64,000 bases of DNA from Aureobasidium sp. EXF-3400 (lineage: Eukaryota > Ascomycota > Dothideomycetes > Dothideales > Saccotheciaceae). Positions 1-10,073 of the stretch are shown here, in pieces; within the stretch, counting starts at the first letter, position 1; each line of letters starts with the position of its first letter. The stretch lies in the NCBI GenBank assembly GCA_024195585.1, contig SWBL01000204.1, positions 1-64,000 of the forward strand, read 5' to 3'. The translations under genes and the position numbers were made by a program. The notes beneath the pieces were generated by a model. It did not search any database, was not told the DNA's origin, and saw only the letters and a list, made by a program, of their open reading frames with translations.

Positions 1-375
1 ATGCGTGGTGCCTGGGGTAAGCCCAACGGCACTGTCGCCCGTGTCAACATTGGCCAGATTCTCCTGTCTGTCCGCTGCCGTGACTCCTGTAAGTTGGCCC
101 GTTGGAACTCACCAAGCTTGGACAAATACTGATTGTCATGCTCAGCGCGCGCTGTCGCCATCGAGGCTCTCCGCCGCTCCCAGTACAAGTTCCCTGGTCG
201 CCAGAAGATCGTCGTCTCCAAGAACTGGGGCTTCACTCCCCTCCGCCGTGAGGAGTACGTCGCCAAGCGCCAGGAGGGCCGCGTCCGTGTCGACGGTGCC
301 TACGTCCAGTTCCTCCGCAACAAGGGTCCCCTTGAGTACAACATGCGCCGCTTCCCCGACGCCTTCTCCGCTTAA
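1..375 (+). CDS. RPL10: 60S ribosomal protein L10 (uL16), 3' part
   Basis: This is the C-terminal 105 residues of large-subunit protein uL16, which sits near the peptidyl-transferase centre and is added late in cytoplasmic 60S maturation. Exon A is 1-88, the intron is 89-145 (GTAAGT to CAG, 57 nt) and exon B is 146-375. Splicing joins RDS to SRAVAIEAL, the expected family sequence. Recognisable blocks are [31 protein letters not shown] and [14 protein letters not shown]. The full family length is about 220 residues, so roughly the first half lies left of the window. The tail after the [14 protein letters not shown] block is short, as in other fungal L10 proteins. The exon and family assignment are secure; only the 5' end is missing. 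Confidence 0.95.
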
Positions 376-670
376 GCGTAGATACCCAGTTCAAGTCGAA
401 CGCGAAGGATTGATGGGCTTTGGTGCATTACGGCGTGTTGAGGCTTTCTAAAATTACCATACCATTCGTCAATGAGACATGCTGCAAGACCACTTTTTTA
501 TGACTACTGAATGTGACCCGTCTCTTTTCTATTCGTTTCTGTACACATGATGAATCAGACGAAGCGTGACGATGTCAGAAATGTGAGCAGTACGTGCTGC
601 TACGGACTTAACGGCTTGGTCGTGATATGGTAGAGAGCAAAGCTGCCCGCATTTCTCGATCTGCAATCAA

Positions 671-2577
671 TTGTTCCACCATGACTTGATGCCGCTACAA
701 CCTCGCCCGATCACCCTGTCGCTCAGACAGACCTGTCTGTACCATGTTCGCCAAACCCGACTGAACCTGCCGGCAGGGCTGCACATTCGTCGTCAGCAGT
801 TCTCCAGGACCGCATACCACCACCAAGGCGCAAAGGCCGCCGAGACTGCTGTACCGCTTCGCAAACAGCTGAAAGAGGAGGCAAAGCAGCGCAAGAAGTC
901 TGCCAAAGCTGCTGGGAAAGGGAGCAATGAAGTCAACACACTGTTGGACAAGTGGGAGTTGACCGTCGGCATCGAAGTGCACGCCGAGCTGAACACCGCC
1001 CACAAGCTCTTCTCGACTGCTCGAACCTCTGTCAATGCCGAACCCAATGAACATGTCGCTCGTTTCGATGCTGCTCTTCCAGGAGCTCAACCGGCTTTCC
1101 AGAAAGCTACCCTCATTCCAGCTCTTCGTGCTGCCCTGGCCATGAACTGTGACATTCAACCTCGTAGCAGTTGGGATCGCAAGCACTATTTCTACCAAGA
1201 TCAGCCGAATGGGTACCAGATAACTCAATACTATGGTACGTTGTGTTGAATCGTCTGTATGCTGCCTTTTACTAACTCTCGTTAGAACCCTTTGCCCGTA
1301 ATGGTTCCTTGACTCTGACCTTGGAGGATGGGATCGACCCGAACGACGTTTCTGAGCCTAAAGGAAGCGCAGAAAATATGGCCCTCACGATTGGTATCAA
1401 GCAGATCCAGATGGAGCAAGACACCGCAAAGACGGCTTTACAACCTCCTTCGACATACCTCCTCGACTTCAACCGCGTGTCACATCCTTTAATCGAAATC
1501 ATCACCCTGCCTCAAATACATTCACCTGCCACTGCTGCCGCAACAGTTCGCAAGATACAATCTCTACTCAAAGCTGTCGACTCTTGTGTTGCCGGTATGG
1601 AGATGGGTGGTTTGAGAGCCGATGTAAACGTCAGTGTCAGACAACGAGGTTCCACAGGCGATAACAACGAGTACTCTGGCGTTACAGGTCTGGGCACAAG
1701 AACCGAAATCAAGAACTTGAGTTCCTTCAAAGCAGTCGAGGATGCTGTGACTGCAGAGCGAGATCGCCAAATCAAGGTTCTTGAGGCCGGAGGTGTGATC
1801 GAGGGCGAGACAAGAGGTTGGACTATCGGCAGCACAGAAACAACTCGTCTTCGAAGCAAAGAAGGAGAGGTTGATTATCGATATATGCCCGATCCTGACT
1901 TGCCTCCTGTTCTGATCTCGAATGAGCTGGTGGAACATCTCAGGAAGACTCTGCCAGAGTTGCCAGATTCAACAGTTTTGAGGACAATCAACGATTTTGG
2001 TCTGTCCACTAAGGATGCGAAAACACTCTTCTCGTTAGATGATGGCGAGAGACTCGAGTATTCTGCCGAGACAATCGAGCTGGTTCAGACAAAACTCTCT
2101 GCTCAAGGCTCTGATGACGGTCAGAACCAAGCCAAGGTTGGCAAACTGGTTGCAAACTGGGTTTTGCACGAAATTGGTGGTCTACTCGCTTCGGACGGTC
2201 GCGAGTGGTCAGATCTAACGATTACAACTGAAGAACTTGCTTCTCTGCTGGCAAACCTTTTGTCGAAGCAAATCACTGCTCGTGTGGGCAAGCAGATCCT
2301 CCAGCAACTATATGAAGAGGATGCGGGTGAGAGAGTATCTGTCGATGCTCGCATCGATGAAGGTAACCTTCGCCTACGCCCGATAAGCAGAGAGGAATAC
2401 ATCGAGCTCGCTCAGGCTATCATGGATGAGAACCCGAACATGGTCAGTGCAGTCCGCGACAAGGGACAAAAAGGCAAGACTATGTGGTTCGTTGGTCAGA
2501 TGGTTAGGAGAGCGGAAGAAGGCACTGTGGAAGCCGAGAAGGCAAAGGAAATCATCGAGGAGCTTTTGTTTCCATGA
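671..2577 (+). CDS. PET112: Glutamyl-tRNA(Gln) amidotransferase subunit B, mitochondrial
   Basis: GatB of the mitochondrial GatFAB-type transamidation complex, which converts Glu-tRNA(Gln) to Gln-tRNA(Gln). The exons are 671-1235 and 1286-2577, with a 50-nt intron (GTACGT, ACTAAC branch, TTAG) restoring QYYEPFARNG; the product is 618 aa. The N-terminus is basic and serine/arginine-rich, as expected for a mitochondrial presequence. The core starts near [15 protein letters not shown], and the GatB signature is seen as [14 protein letters not shown]. The end (about the last 150 residues) matches the YqeY-like tRNA-binding tail, including [19 protein letters not shown] second ATG at 689 would shorten the leader by six residues and could be the true start. 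The gene converges on NAA30, 106 bp away. Confidence 0.93.
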
Positions 2578-2683
2578 GATGGAGTCTATGTAATTACAAG
2601 CCATCAACACACGCTGCGTTTTCCCACGCGCTGCAAAGGGTATCTAAATGCAAAGTCAAGTCCAAACGCCAATGTCTGAGGGT

Positions 2684-3361
2684 CTAGTACAGCGGGTCGT
2701 AAGGCATCTGCGTCTGCTTCAGAGCGACGCCATCTTTAAGGTAGAGCACCATCCTGTAGGCACTGTTGCCATTCAGATAGTAACGATGTAGGCGTTTCGT
2801 CCTTAGGAATCCTAGTCGTTCATAGAGTTTGAGAGAGGGTATGTTGTCAATCTCGGTTTCGAGAGCGATCTGCCCTGGGTCAATTGCAGGTTCCTGAAGT
2901 CGTAAACAGAAAGCACTAACCTCATCTGCATCTTTTGCTATCATTCCGTCCATAGCCATCCGCACCAGTTTTGAGGCAATGCCTCTTCCTCTGTGCTCCT
3001 TTTTGACCGCCAGCATGGCGATGTATCCACGCATCGGACCATCGCGATGAGGTTCCAGTTTGCAGACGACCACGCCTATCAATTCCCCAGTCGAATCAAC
3101 CGTCTCGAGCAAAAAGTCAGTCTGGCGATCCCTTCGAATAATTTCGAATAATACGAGTATCAATGTACTCACCATATAACAGAGATCAGCCCATTGATAG
3201 AGAAAATAGCGGTAGACATAAATACTGTAGGGTTCGGAAAGGTCTTTTGATATCAGTTCGCGGATGGCGGTGAGGTATTGGGCTTCCTTGTCTGGATCAT
3301 ATTGAATGTAGTGTAATTCCGGAAGTGGTAGCTTCGCGGAAGCATCAAGTTGAGTTGTCAT
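2684..3361 (-). CDS. NAA30: N-alpha-acetyltransferase 30 (NatC catalytic subunit)
   Basis: GNAT-fold catalytic subunit of NatC, which acetylates nascent proteins starting Met-Leu/Ile/Phe and acts with Naa35 and Naa38 on the ribosome. The reading frame is open throughout, but two stretches are better read as introns. Exons on the minus strand are 3361-3173, 3121-2921 and 2869-2684. The introns, 3172-3122 (GTGAGT to CAG) and 2920-2870 (GTTAGT to CAG), are each exactly 51 nt. Removing them gives a 191-aa protein with the continuous family sequence KDADEIALETEIDN. The acetyl-CoA loop is RGRGIA, preceded by RGYIAMLAV; LYERLGFLRTKRL and the RYYLNG end are typical of Mak3/Naa30. It is divergent from LRO1. 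Confidence 0.92.
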   Translation of the reverse strand: MTTQLDASAKLPLPELHYIQYDPDKEAQYLTAIRELISKDLSEPYSIYVYRYFLYQWADLCYMVSTLILVLFEIIRRDRQTDFLLETVDSTGELIGVVVCKLEPHRDGPMRGYIAMLAVKKEHRGRGIASKLVRMAMDGMIAKDADEVSAFCLRLQEPAIDPGQIALETEIDNIPSLKLYERLGFLRTKRLHRYYLNGNSAYRMVLYLKDGVALKQTQMPYDPLY

Positions 3362-3624
3362 TCCAGACTCTTGTGTAGTTGTTTAGAGGATATGGTTTCA
3401 CGAAATGGTTCGGGGCCAGCCAGATTCGAAGCACATGTTTCTTGGGGCTCTCTCTGGGGTCGGCAGCGCGCACATGAAAGACGAGCTCGGGCCAATGACG
3501 AGTGTGGCAGGTGATGGACAGGAACGAGAAGGAAAGAAAGAGCATCACCTAACAATTTGTTTGCTGGTCCCTGCAGCAAGCGCCTTCTTCTCGTTTATAT
3601 CTGGATCGCTCTTGGCCCGTCGCC
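3362..3624. promoter_or_regulatory. Shared upstream region of NAA30 and LRO1
   Basis: This 263-bp interval separates two divergent start codons and must hold both core promoters. I see no clear TATA box. Its role is inferred from position only. Confidence 0.4.
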
Positions 3625-5702
3625 ATGTCAGGTCTACGGAGACGCATCTTTGGCACGTCGTCCGCAGACACTCCTTCCCTAACACCCGAACACTCGCGAG
3701 AAGGCACACCGACATCCGAAGAAGTCCGCGTCGTGTCGGCAAAGAAACTCGAGAAATTGACTGCCCAGCACAAGGCCAAAGGTACAAAGAGACGCAATGC
3801 CTGGGTCTTTGGACTGGGAGGCCTGTTTGGCATTCTCATTGCTGGCTTCTTTGCATCCAGCAATGAGGTCTTTGACATGCAGGCCTTGAAGGACATGAAT
3901 CTCGATTCTATCCTTGACGTGCTGCCTGCTGGTCTGATCAAAGATGCCCATGAACTTCAGGTCGGTTTCCTCAACGCGCTTGTAATTTGACACATCTCTT
4001 CTCTTGTTTCTCTCGCTTGCTCCTTGCTTGTTTGTCGTGCTGCCTTAGACCATGTAGCTTACATTTCCTGTACTTTGTAGAAACATCAACGAGACGCCAT
4101 CGCATATGATTCCTTTGCTGTCGGTCTGCATGCCCAATCTCAAGGCATAACAGCCAAACACCCCGTCATCATGATCCCTGGCGTCATCTCGACTGGTCTA
4201 GAGAGTTGGAGCACTGAAGAGGACTCGCGACAATATTTCAGAAAGAGATTATGGGGTAGTTGGAGCATGATGCGGGCACTGGTCCTGGACAAGGCTGGTT
4301 GGAAGAGACACATCATGTTAGACAAGAAGACTGGTCTGGACCCACCAGGTGTCAAGCTGCGAGCTGCTCAAGGCTTTGATGCCACCGACTTCTTCATCAC
4401 TGGATACTGGATTTGGAACAAGATTTTGGAAAACCTTGCTACTATTGGATACGACCCTACGAATGCTTTCACAGCTGCTTACGATTGGAGAATGAGCTAT
4501 ATGAATTACGAAATCCGCGACCAATATTTCACTCGCCTGAAGCATCACATCGAAACGGCTACGCATATATCTGATAAGAAGGTTGTTCTCCTGAGTCACA
4601 GCATGGGCTCTCAAGTCCTGTACTACTTCTTCCACTGGGTCGAGACCGAAGGTTATGGCAACGGTGGTGAAACATGGGTGGACGACCACATCGACTCATG
4701 GATCAACATCTCTGGATGTATGCTTGGAACACCAAAGGGCTTGCCTGCAGTGCTGTCTGGAGAGATGAAAGATACCGCACAACTCAACGCCTTTGCCGTC
4801 TATGGTCTAGACAAGTTTTTGAGCCGCAACGAAAGAGCAGAAATGTTCCGCGCCATGCCCGGTATCTCTAGCATGCTACCCATCGGTGGTGATGCAGTTT
4901 GGGGAGATGAACACAGCGCTCCTGACGACCGTCCCGATCAGAATGTCACGTACGGCAAATTCCTCAGCTTCCGCCATCTGAACTCAACACAGCTTCCCAA
5001 GAAAAATCTCACCGTCGAGCAATCCCGCGCCTACCTCTTCAACACCACAGAAGATTGGTACTCGGAAGCCGTACTGTCCTCCTACTCCTTCGGCATCGCC
5101 CACACTAGAAAAGAAGTAGAAGAAAACCAAAAGATCCCTCGCAAATGGTCCAACCCACTGGAAACCCGTCTCCCCAAAGCACCAAACATGAAGATTTTCT
5201 GCTTCTATGGTATTGGTAAGGAGACCGAGCGTGCATATTACTACCGTGAGGACAACGAGCCAGGTAGCAAGAACGACGTTATGATAGATACAGCAGCCAC
5301 ATTCCTGAACCCAGATGAGGATCACGTAGCCGACAGAGGAGTGGTCATGGGAGAAGGAGACGGCACCGTCAACCTGCTAAGTACAGGATATATGTGTAAC
5401 AAGGGTTGGAGGATGAGAAGGTACAATCCTTCAGGGATCAAGATTACAACCTTTGAGATGCCTCATGAGCCTGATCGATTCTCGCCTCGTGGTGGACCTA
5501 ATACTGGTAAGTCTTGACTATATGAGGCAAGCAAGTGCACAAGCTGACGATGGTGACAGGTGACCATGTGGATATCCTCGGCCGTGCATCTCTCAATGAC
5601 TTGATCCTCAGGATAGCAGGTGGCAAGGGAAATGAGATCAACGAGACCATCTACAGCAACATTACACAATATGCCGAGAAGGTCAAGATCTGGGATGACT
5701 GA
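3625..5702 (+). CDS. LRO1: Phospholipid:diacylglycerol acyltransferase (LCAT family)
   Basis: PDAT moves an acyl chain from a phospholipid to diacylglycerol, making triacylglycerol at the ER and lipid droplets. The exons are 3625-3960, 4081-5506 and 5560-5702, giving 634 aa. A short basic cytosolic N-terminus is followed by one membrane anchor (NAWVFGLGGLFGILIAGFFA, about residues 58-77) and a luminal LCAT-type hydrolase domain that opens with PVIMIPGVISTGLESW. The catalytic triad is visible: Ser286 in SHSMGS, Asp539 in GEGDGTVNLL, and His590 in GDHVDILG, the last encoded in exon 3. The first intron (120 nt) begins with the weak donor GTCGGT, so that junction (ELQ to KHQRD) is less certain than the second. 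Length and order match yeast Lro1. Confidence 0.94.
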
Positions 5703-6828
5703 AGGCATCGCTGACATCGATGAAACCTAATTGACCTATTCTTGAGGAGATTGGGATGAAATTATAATGTATAGACCGCAGGGTGTTCTGGAATAGAAGG
5801 GAGACGAGTTGCTTACTTACGCATTAATGATTCATTTCTATACTCCTATATGCACATTTACTTCTCACATCAATCGTCTCATGCAAACTTTCTCTGCCTT
5901 TTCACTCGGTCAGCCGAAAATCCCACTATATAAAACCAACTTGGAGCAATCACAAGAGATTTCACCACTAAGCAGCAAACAACCGTCCTAGAAGTACACC
6001 AAGATCTGCTGGTCAGACTGAACTGGAGGAACGCATTGCGAACAGTTTCGATGTTGTTGGATCTTTACACCCTAGTATATTCGACAATCCGGTCGTTGTC
6101 GCGAAAGTTTATGGTGTTGATCGCCTCTCAGCGTTTTAGAGCTGCAAAACTTGTCGTGAAGTACTTCGGTATCATTTTCGTGGAAAGTTTCGTTACGGGA
6201 GAGATGCGACCAAGTACAGTGGTTGCCCTTTGCCTAAGTGTCGGAAGTGGTATCTGACTGTAGGAATGGAACATCTCGTTGTTCAAAGTGGTGTCTTTGA
6301 CACTCCATCGAGATGCAGAGTATTCTATGATATTTGGAGAGCTCCAGTGAAAGCTGGTGCTGTTATGGGATTTCTGTGGACAATTTGAAGAACTTTTGTG
6401 CCTTTTTATAGCTTGTTTTTGCAGGAGTGCTACTCTTGGAGTGTCCACTAGAGAAAGCAGCCTTATCGTTGACCTACGGTAGACCTCGGACGTTCTCTCT
6501 ACTATAATGGCATGCGATGAAGTTGCTTGATGAGTCACTGTGTTGTAGAATGTAGAGTCTGCATCGTACGAGATATGTATCGAAAGTGCTTGATGTCAGT
6601 TGCCGGGTCAGTCGAGTCTCCTTGCTCGTTAGGTGTAGCTCTTCGACGAGATAGCTCGGCACATTCACGACATGTTATCGTTCTTAAAACCGCTTTGTGC
6701 AGCGGAACCGTGTTCCCCCTCTTCTTACGCTTGCTGCAGGTACGCTTCTGGTACGTCTTACGCGTGTACGATATGGCATGAGAAACACAAAGAACTTACA
6801 ACAAACAGGATAGGAGCTGCAGTCCAAG
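5703..6828. other. Intergenic, no convincing gene
   Basis: About 1.1 kb between LRO1 and the broken BTB gene. Only short ORFs with no coding character are present. A TATA-like element lies at 5927-5935, so a non-coding transcript or a long 5' leader is possible. Confidence 0.6.
5927..5935 (+). promoter_or_regulatory. Possible TATA box (TATATAAAA)
   Basis: A perfect TATATAAAA sits in front of a 0.9-kb stretch with no convincing ORF, ahead of the BTB gene at 6829. It could drive a long leader or an unannotated RNA. Motif only. Confidence 0.3.
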
Positions 6829-7688
6829 ATGAACAACAGGGTCCCTCACCACACAACTGAGCAGCAAGCTCACCAGGAGCACGACGCAGAGGGTAGTACC
6901 CTGCAGACCAACATCCACAAGATCATCGAGTACTACAACATCAAGACCGAGGGTTCCCCTAAGCCAAAGCCTCGCCATCTCCCTCCTCCATCGTAAGTCT
7001 GATTTTACCTACTGTTGCAATTCACAGCTGAACCTTACATATCAGTCTCTCCGTCGAGAAGGAGGTAATCATCATCTGCAAGACCCTAGATGGCAAGGTA
7101 AACCGCGAGTACCGCTTCAAGCGCGAGATCATCTGCCGCCACTCCGCTCGCATCTTCGACCTCTGTCTGCGCCGCACAGGCTCCACCAGCGCGATCATCT
7201 ACGTCTACGTCGAGCACCAGCACAACATCTTCGCCCACTACGAGCGCTGGGTTCGCAAGTCTGAACTCCCTACCCTCGATGTCACTATCGCCGACCAGCG
7301 CGATGTCCTCGAGTTGTGGATCCACCTGTACGAGATGGCCCGCGAGATGGAAGACTAGCGTATGATCGCAGCCACCAACGCCCAAATCATCGAAGTCGCC
7401 AAGAAGGGTTCGTGGAGCTTCTACAAGCGCAGTGTGGTCGACTACATCAAGAAAGCTCCTGATGGCGATGAGCTTCGCCAGCTGTTGCTTGATTTGCATG
7501 TTGCTTGCTTTGAGATCAACCTCTTCAAGCGTTACTTCTGGATGCTGGGCCCGAAGCTGTGCTTTGCGGTTGTGAGGCGTAAGATGTTGGCTCACCCTCC
7601 TACTATGGAAGGGATGGGAAAGGTTTGTGCTTATCATCAGCACGATCAGCTTTACCCTTGGGGTGAGTGTGGTGCCAAGGTGGCGTGA
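6829..7688 (+). pseudogene. BTB/POZ-type protein with an in-frame TAG
   Basis: Exon 1 is 6829-6992 and the intron 6993-7045 (GTAAGT to CAG). Exon 2 starts at 7046 and runs to a TAG at 7356-7358, giving 158 aa. The same frame stays open for another 109 codons to the TGA at 7686-7688, and the downstream part is clearly protein-like (GSWSFYKRSVVDYIKK, FEINLFKRYFWMLGPKL). The first part contains a BTB-like segment (FKREIICRHSARIFDLCLR). Fungal BTB proteins of this type continue through this junction, with MED followed by an aromatic residue and RM. The TAG therefore looks like a nonsense change of a Tyr codon. No intron that removes it keeps the frame. It could be a pseudogene, a truncated but functional allele, stop readthrough or a sequencing error. 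Confidence 0.55.
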
Positions 7689-8632
7689 GGGGTGTGATTG
7701 GGAGAGGTACAGCTAGCATGAGTTTGCGCAGAAAGCTGCCTGGTTGATCAACAGCCAAGGGGTCAGGAAACCCTGATCAGTCCACATCGTTGAAGATGTA
7801 GATAAGACGTTCATTACAGACCTGCGTTAATGCATAATAATTTGGCTTTCACCTGCTCCTGTTCTCAATTGTGAGTGTACCAGAAGAAGCCCAATGACTC
7901 CTGAGTTGAAGCGATGTGTATAAAGGGATCTCCAGCCTTTTTGTACCAGGTTGTAGCCGCCTCCAGAACTGACAAATTTGATCCGGATTATGAATAGAAT
8001 AACTCGATACATCGCGTCAACGCAAGATCATACTGTCATTCTTCAAGTCTCGATCAGAAGACTTGGCCAGACAGATGATATCTCTGCAAGATGAATAGCA
8101 ACGTCCGGCATAGCTATCTGATTCTCGCAAGCAGCTGTCAGAAGATACAATCCGAGTCCACCGTAACGGCAACTTCATTTGAGGTTTGGCTGGTAATCAA
8201 TGACAATGAATGTTTGGATGCATCAAACATGTTTTCTGCTTTGATAACTGTAAGAGTCGCAATCATGGACTGTAGTTCAAAAGTCCGAAGCTCGGACTTT
8301 CCGAGATACAAGATAAGGATCAGTCAGCAGGAGCATGATTGGCTGTAGATGGACGGCGAGTGCCGTGTCATTGCGGTCTGTAGGAAGGTCTGACCAAAAA
8401 CTGCGAAGAGACGCGGGAAGAGAAAGAGCTTAGAGAACGTTTTGAGCTTGTGGCTGTCTCCAAGAAGTCTCGGGTCCGAGATCGCCGTTCACCGAGGATC
8501 AGATTAGCGTCATAAAGTGTGTGTCGCCTCTCAGCTTTGTTCAAATCGTCGTTCCCCTCCACGAAACAATCCATCGAACCTACGAACCTGTCACCTATCA
8601 CACCGAATCTACAAACGATCAAATCAATCACA
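7689..8632. other. Intergenic, ISU1 upstream region
   Basis: Roughly 0.94 kb with only short, non-coding-looking ORFs. The last 150 bases are C/A-rich, as in a fungal 5' leader, ending in the CAATCACA context of the ISU1 start. Confidence 0.55.
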
Positions 8633-9394
8633 ATGTTCAGAAGAGTCGCTTCCACCGTCCCCGCTCAGGCTAGCAGAGCCATGGCTGCCGCCGTCAGACC
8701 TTCGATCGCTCCCTCATTCCGCGCCGCCGCTCCCGCCATCAACAACGCAAGAAGAAGCTACCACGAGAAAGATATGTCTACCCATCTTCCATCGCTGTCC
8801 ATGCGTCGATGGTGAATGAAAGGCCATCGACGCATTGGCAGCTCTGGATCTGGTCACTCTTGAACGCTCAGCTAACATGCGCAGCACTGCTCGACCACTA
8901 CAGCAAGCCCAGAAACGTCGGCAGCATGCAGAAGAACGACACCGACGTCGGTACCGGTCTCGTCGGCGCTCCCGCTTGCGGCGATGTCATGAAGCTTCAA
9001 ATCCGTGTCGACCCCAACGACAACACCATCAGCGAGGTCAAGTTCAAGACTTTCGGCTGTGGTTCCGCCATCGCCAGCAGCAGTTACTTAACCGAGCTCG
9101 TCAAGGGCATGACCCTCGAGCAGGCTGGTCGCATTAAGAACACCGAGATTGCAAAGGAGCTCTGCCTGCCCCCTGTCAAGCGTAAGTTGACACCATCAGC
9201 GGAGATGCGAAATAGAGAACACGAATACTGACTTCATTATAACAGTCCACTGCTCTATGCTCGCTGAAGACGCCATCAAGTCCGCCATCTCAAACTACTA
9301 CACCAAGAACCCCAAGGCAAGAAAGACCGACCTCGGCGGCACCTCCGCACCTCTCCCCAAGGTCGAGGTTGAGACCGTTTCGGCCACCGCTTAA
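8633..9394 (+). CDS. ISU1: Iron-sulfur cluster assembly scaffold, mitochondrial
   Basis: IscU-type scaffold on which the cysteine desulfurase complex builds [2Fe-2S] clusters in the mitochondrial matrix before the Hsp70 chaperone hands them on. The exons are 8633-8771, 8888-9181 and 9246-9394, giving 193 aa. An Arg/Ser/Ala-rich presequence (about 42 residues) precedes the mature protein. The three ligand cysteines are in GAPACGD, FGCGSAIASSSY and LHCSMLAEDA, and the chaperone-binding LPPVK is present. The second intron (GTAAGT to CAG) restores LPPVKLHCSML. The first intron is unusual: only AT...AC ends (8772-8887) give the conserved YHEKVLDHYSKPRNVG. The C-terminus is about 15 residues longer than in yeast. 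Confidence 0.95.
8772..8887 (+). other. AT-AC intron 1 of ISU1
   Basis: A 116-nt intron that starts ATATGT after the exon base G8771 and ends AGCAC before T8888. Joining there yields GTG (Val) and the invariant HEKVLDHY. A fungal-type branch site GCTAAC lies at 8871-8876, about 12 nt from the 3' end, and no U12 consensus (ATATCC, TCCTTAAC) is seen. The 5' site equals the common donor GTATGT with its first G changed to A. Confidence 0.75.
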
Positions 9395-10073
9395 ACGCCT
9401 CTTTCTTCCACAATTCTTGATGTTTTCGTCTTCATGTCATTAGCGAGTTTCTTTACCATCTGAGATTTTTACTTCTCATCACAAATTATTTTGGAGTGGC
9501 CCGGATCGGCCTTTTTTGGGGTTTCAACGGATCGGGCTTTTCTCTTTTACCCCACGCTCACACTGCCGTCCATCGTTTACTGAGGGATTCGGAGTTGCGT
9601 CGGTATCGTGCTTCACGGCTCCCATTACGAATACAATAACCATGTATTTTAGCTTCACAAAAGAAGAATCAAATTGGCATACTCACACTCTCGAGATATC
9701 TCATTTCCATGTTCTCTTACACATTCTTGAGAGAACGTGAATTCGCCGACAACAGATCGCCAACAGATTCAGTTCAGTACACATCGTGTATGGTTACAGG
9801 CGTCCCATGGCCACACTATTGCATTTTTATATTGACTTACTACGAAAAGGCGCGGATCGCGCGGAACATGATCTAAAATCTCGTCCACTGAACCGACTAT
9901 CAGCCTTGTGTATGTGCTGTCTCCCTCTCCCTCTCCCTCACCGGTCGCTGGGTCGCTCCATTCATGTTCTTGGTAGCTAACATTGCTCCTCGAGCGTTCT
10001 TGATCGTAGAGTATCAGTCGCTCAAAATCAACCTTAGAACCAAATCTTTTTCGTTTTTATATCAAAGGCATGA
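9395..10073. other. Intergenic between ISU1 and the NLR-like gene
   Basis: A convergent intergenic region of about 0.68 kb holding both 3' ends. There is a short CT-rich repeat (CTCCCT units) near 9920-9940. I see no gene. Confidence 0.6.

Noticed and set aside
8772..8887. U12-type (minor spliceosome) intron in ISU1
   Set aside because: The AT-AC ends suggest it, but the donor is ATATGT, not ATATCC, and the branch site is the ordinary CTAAC type without TCCTTAAC.
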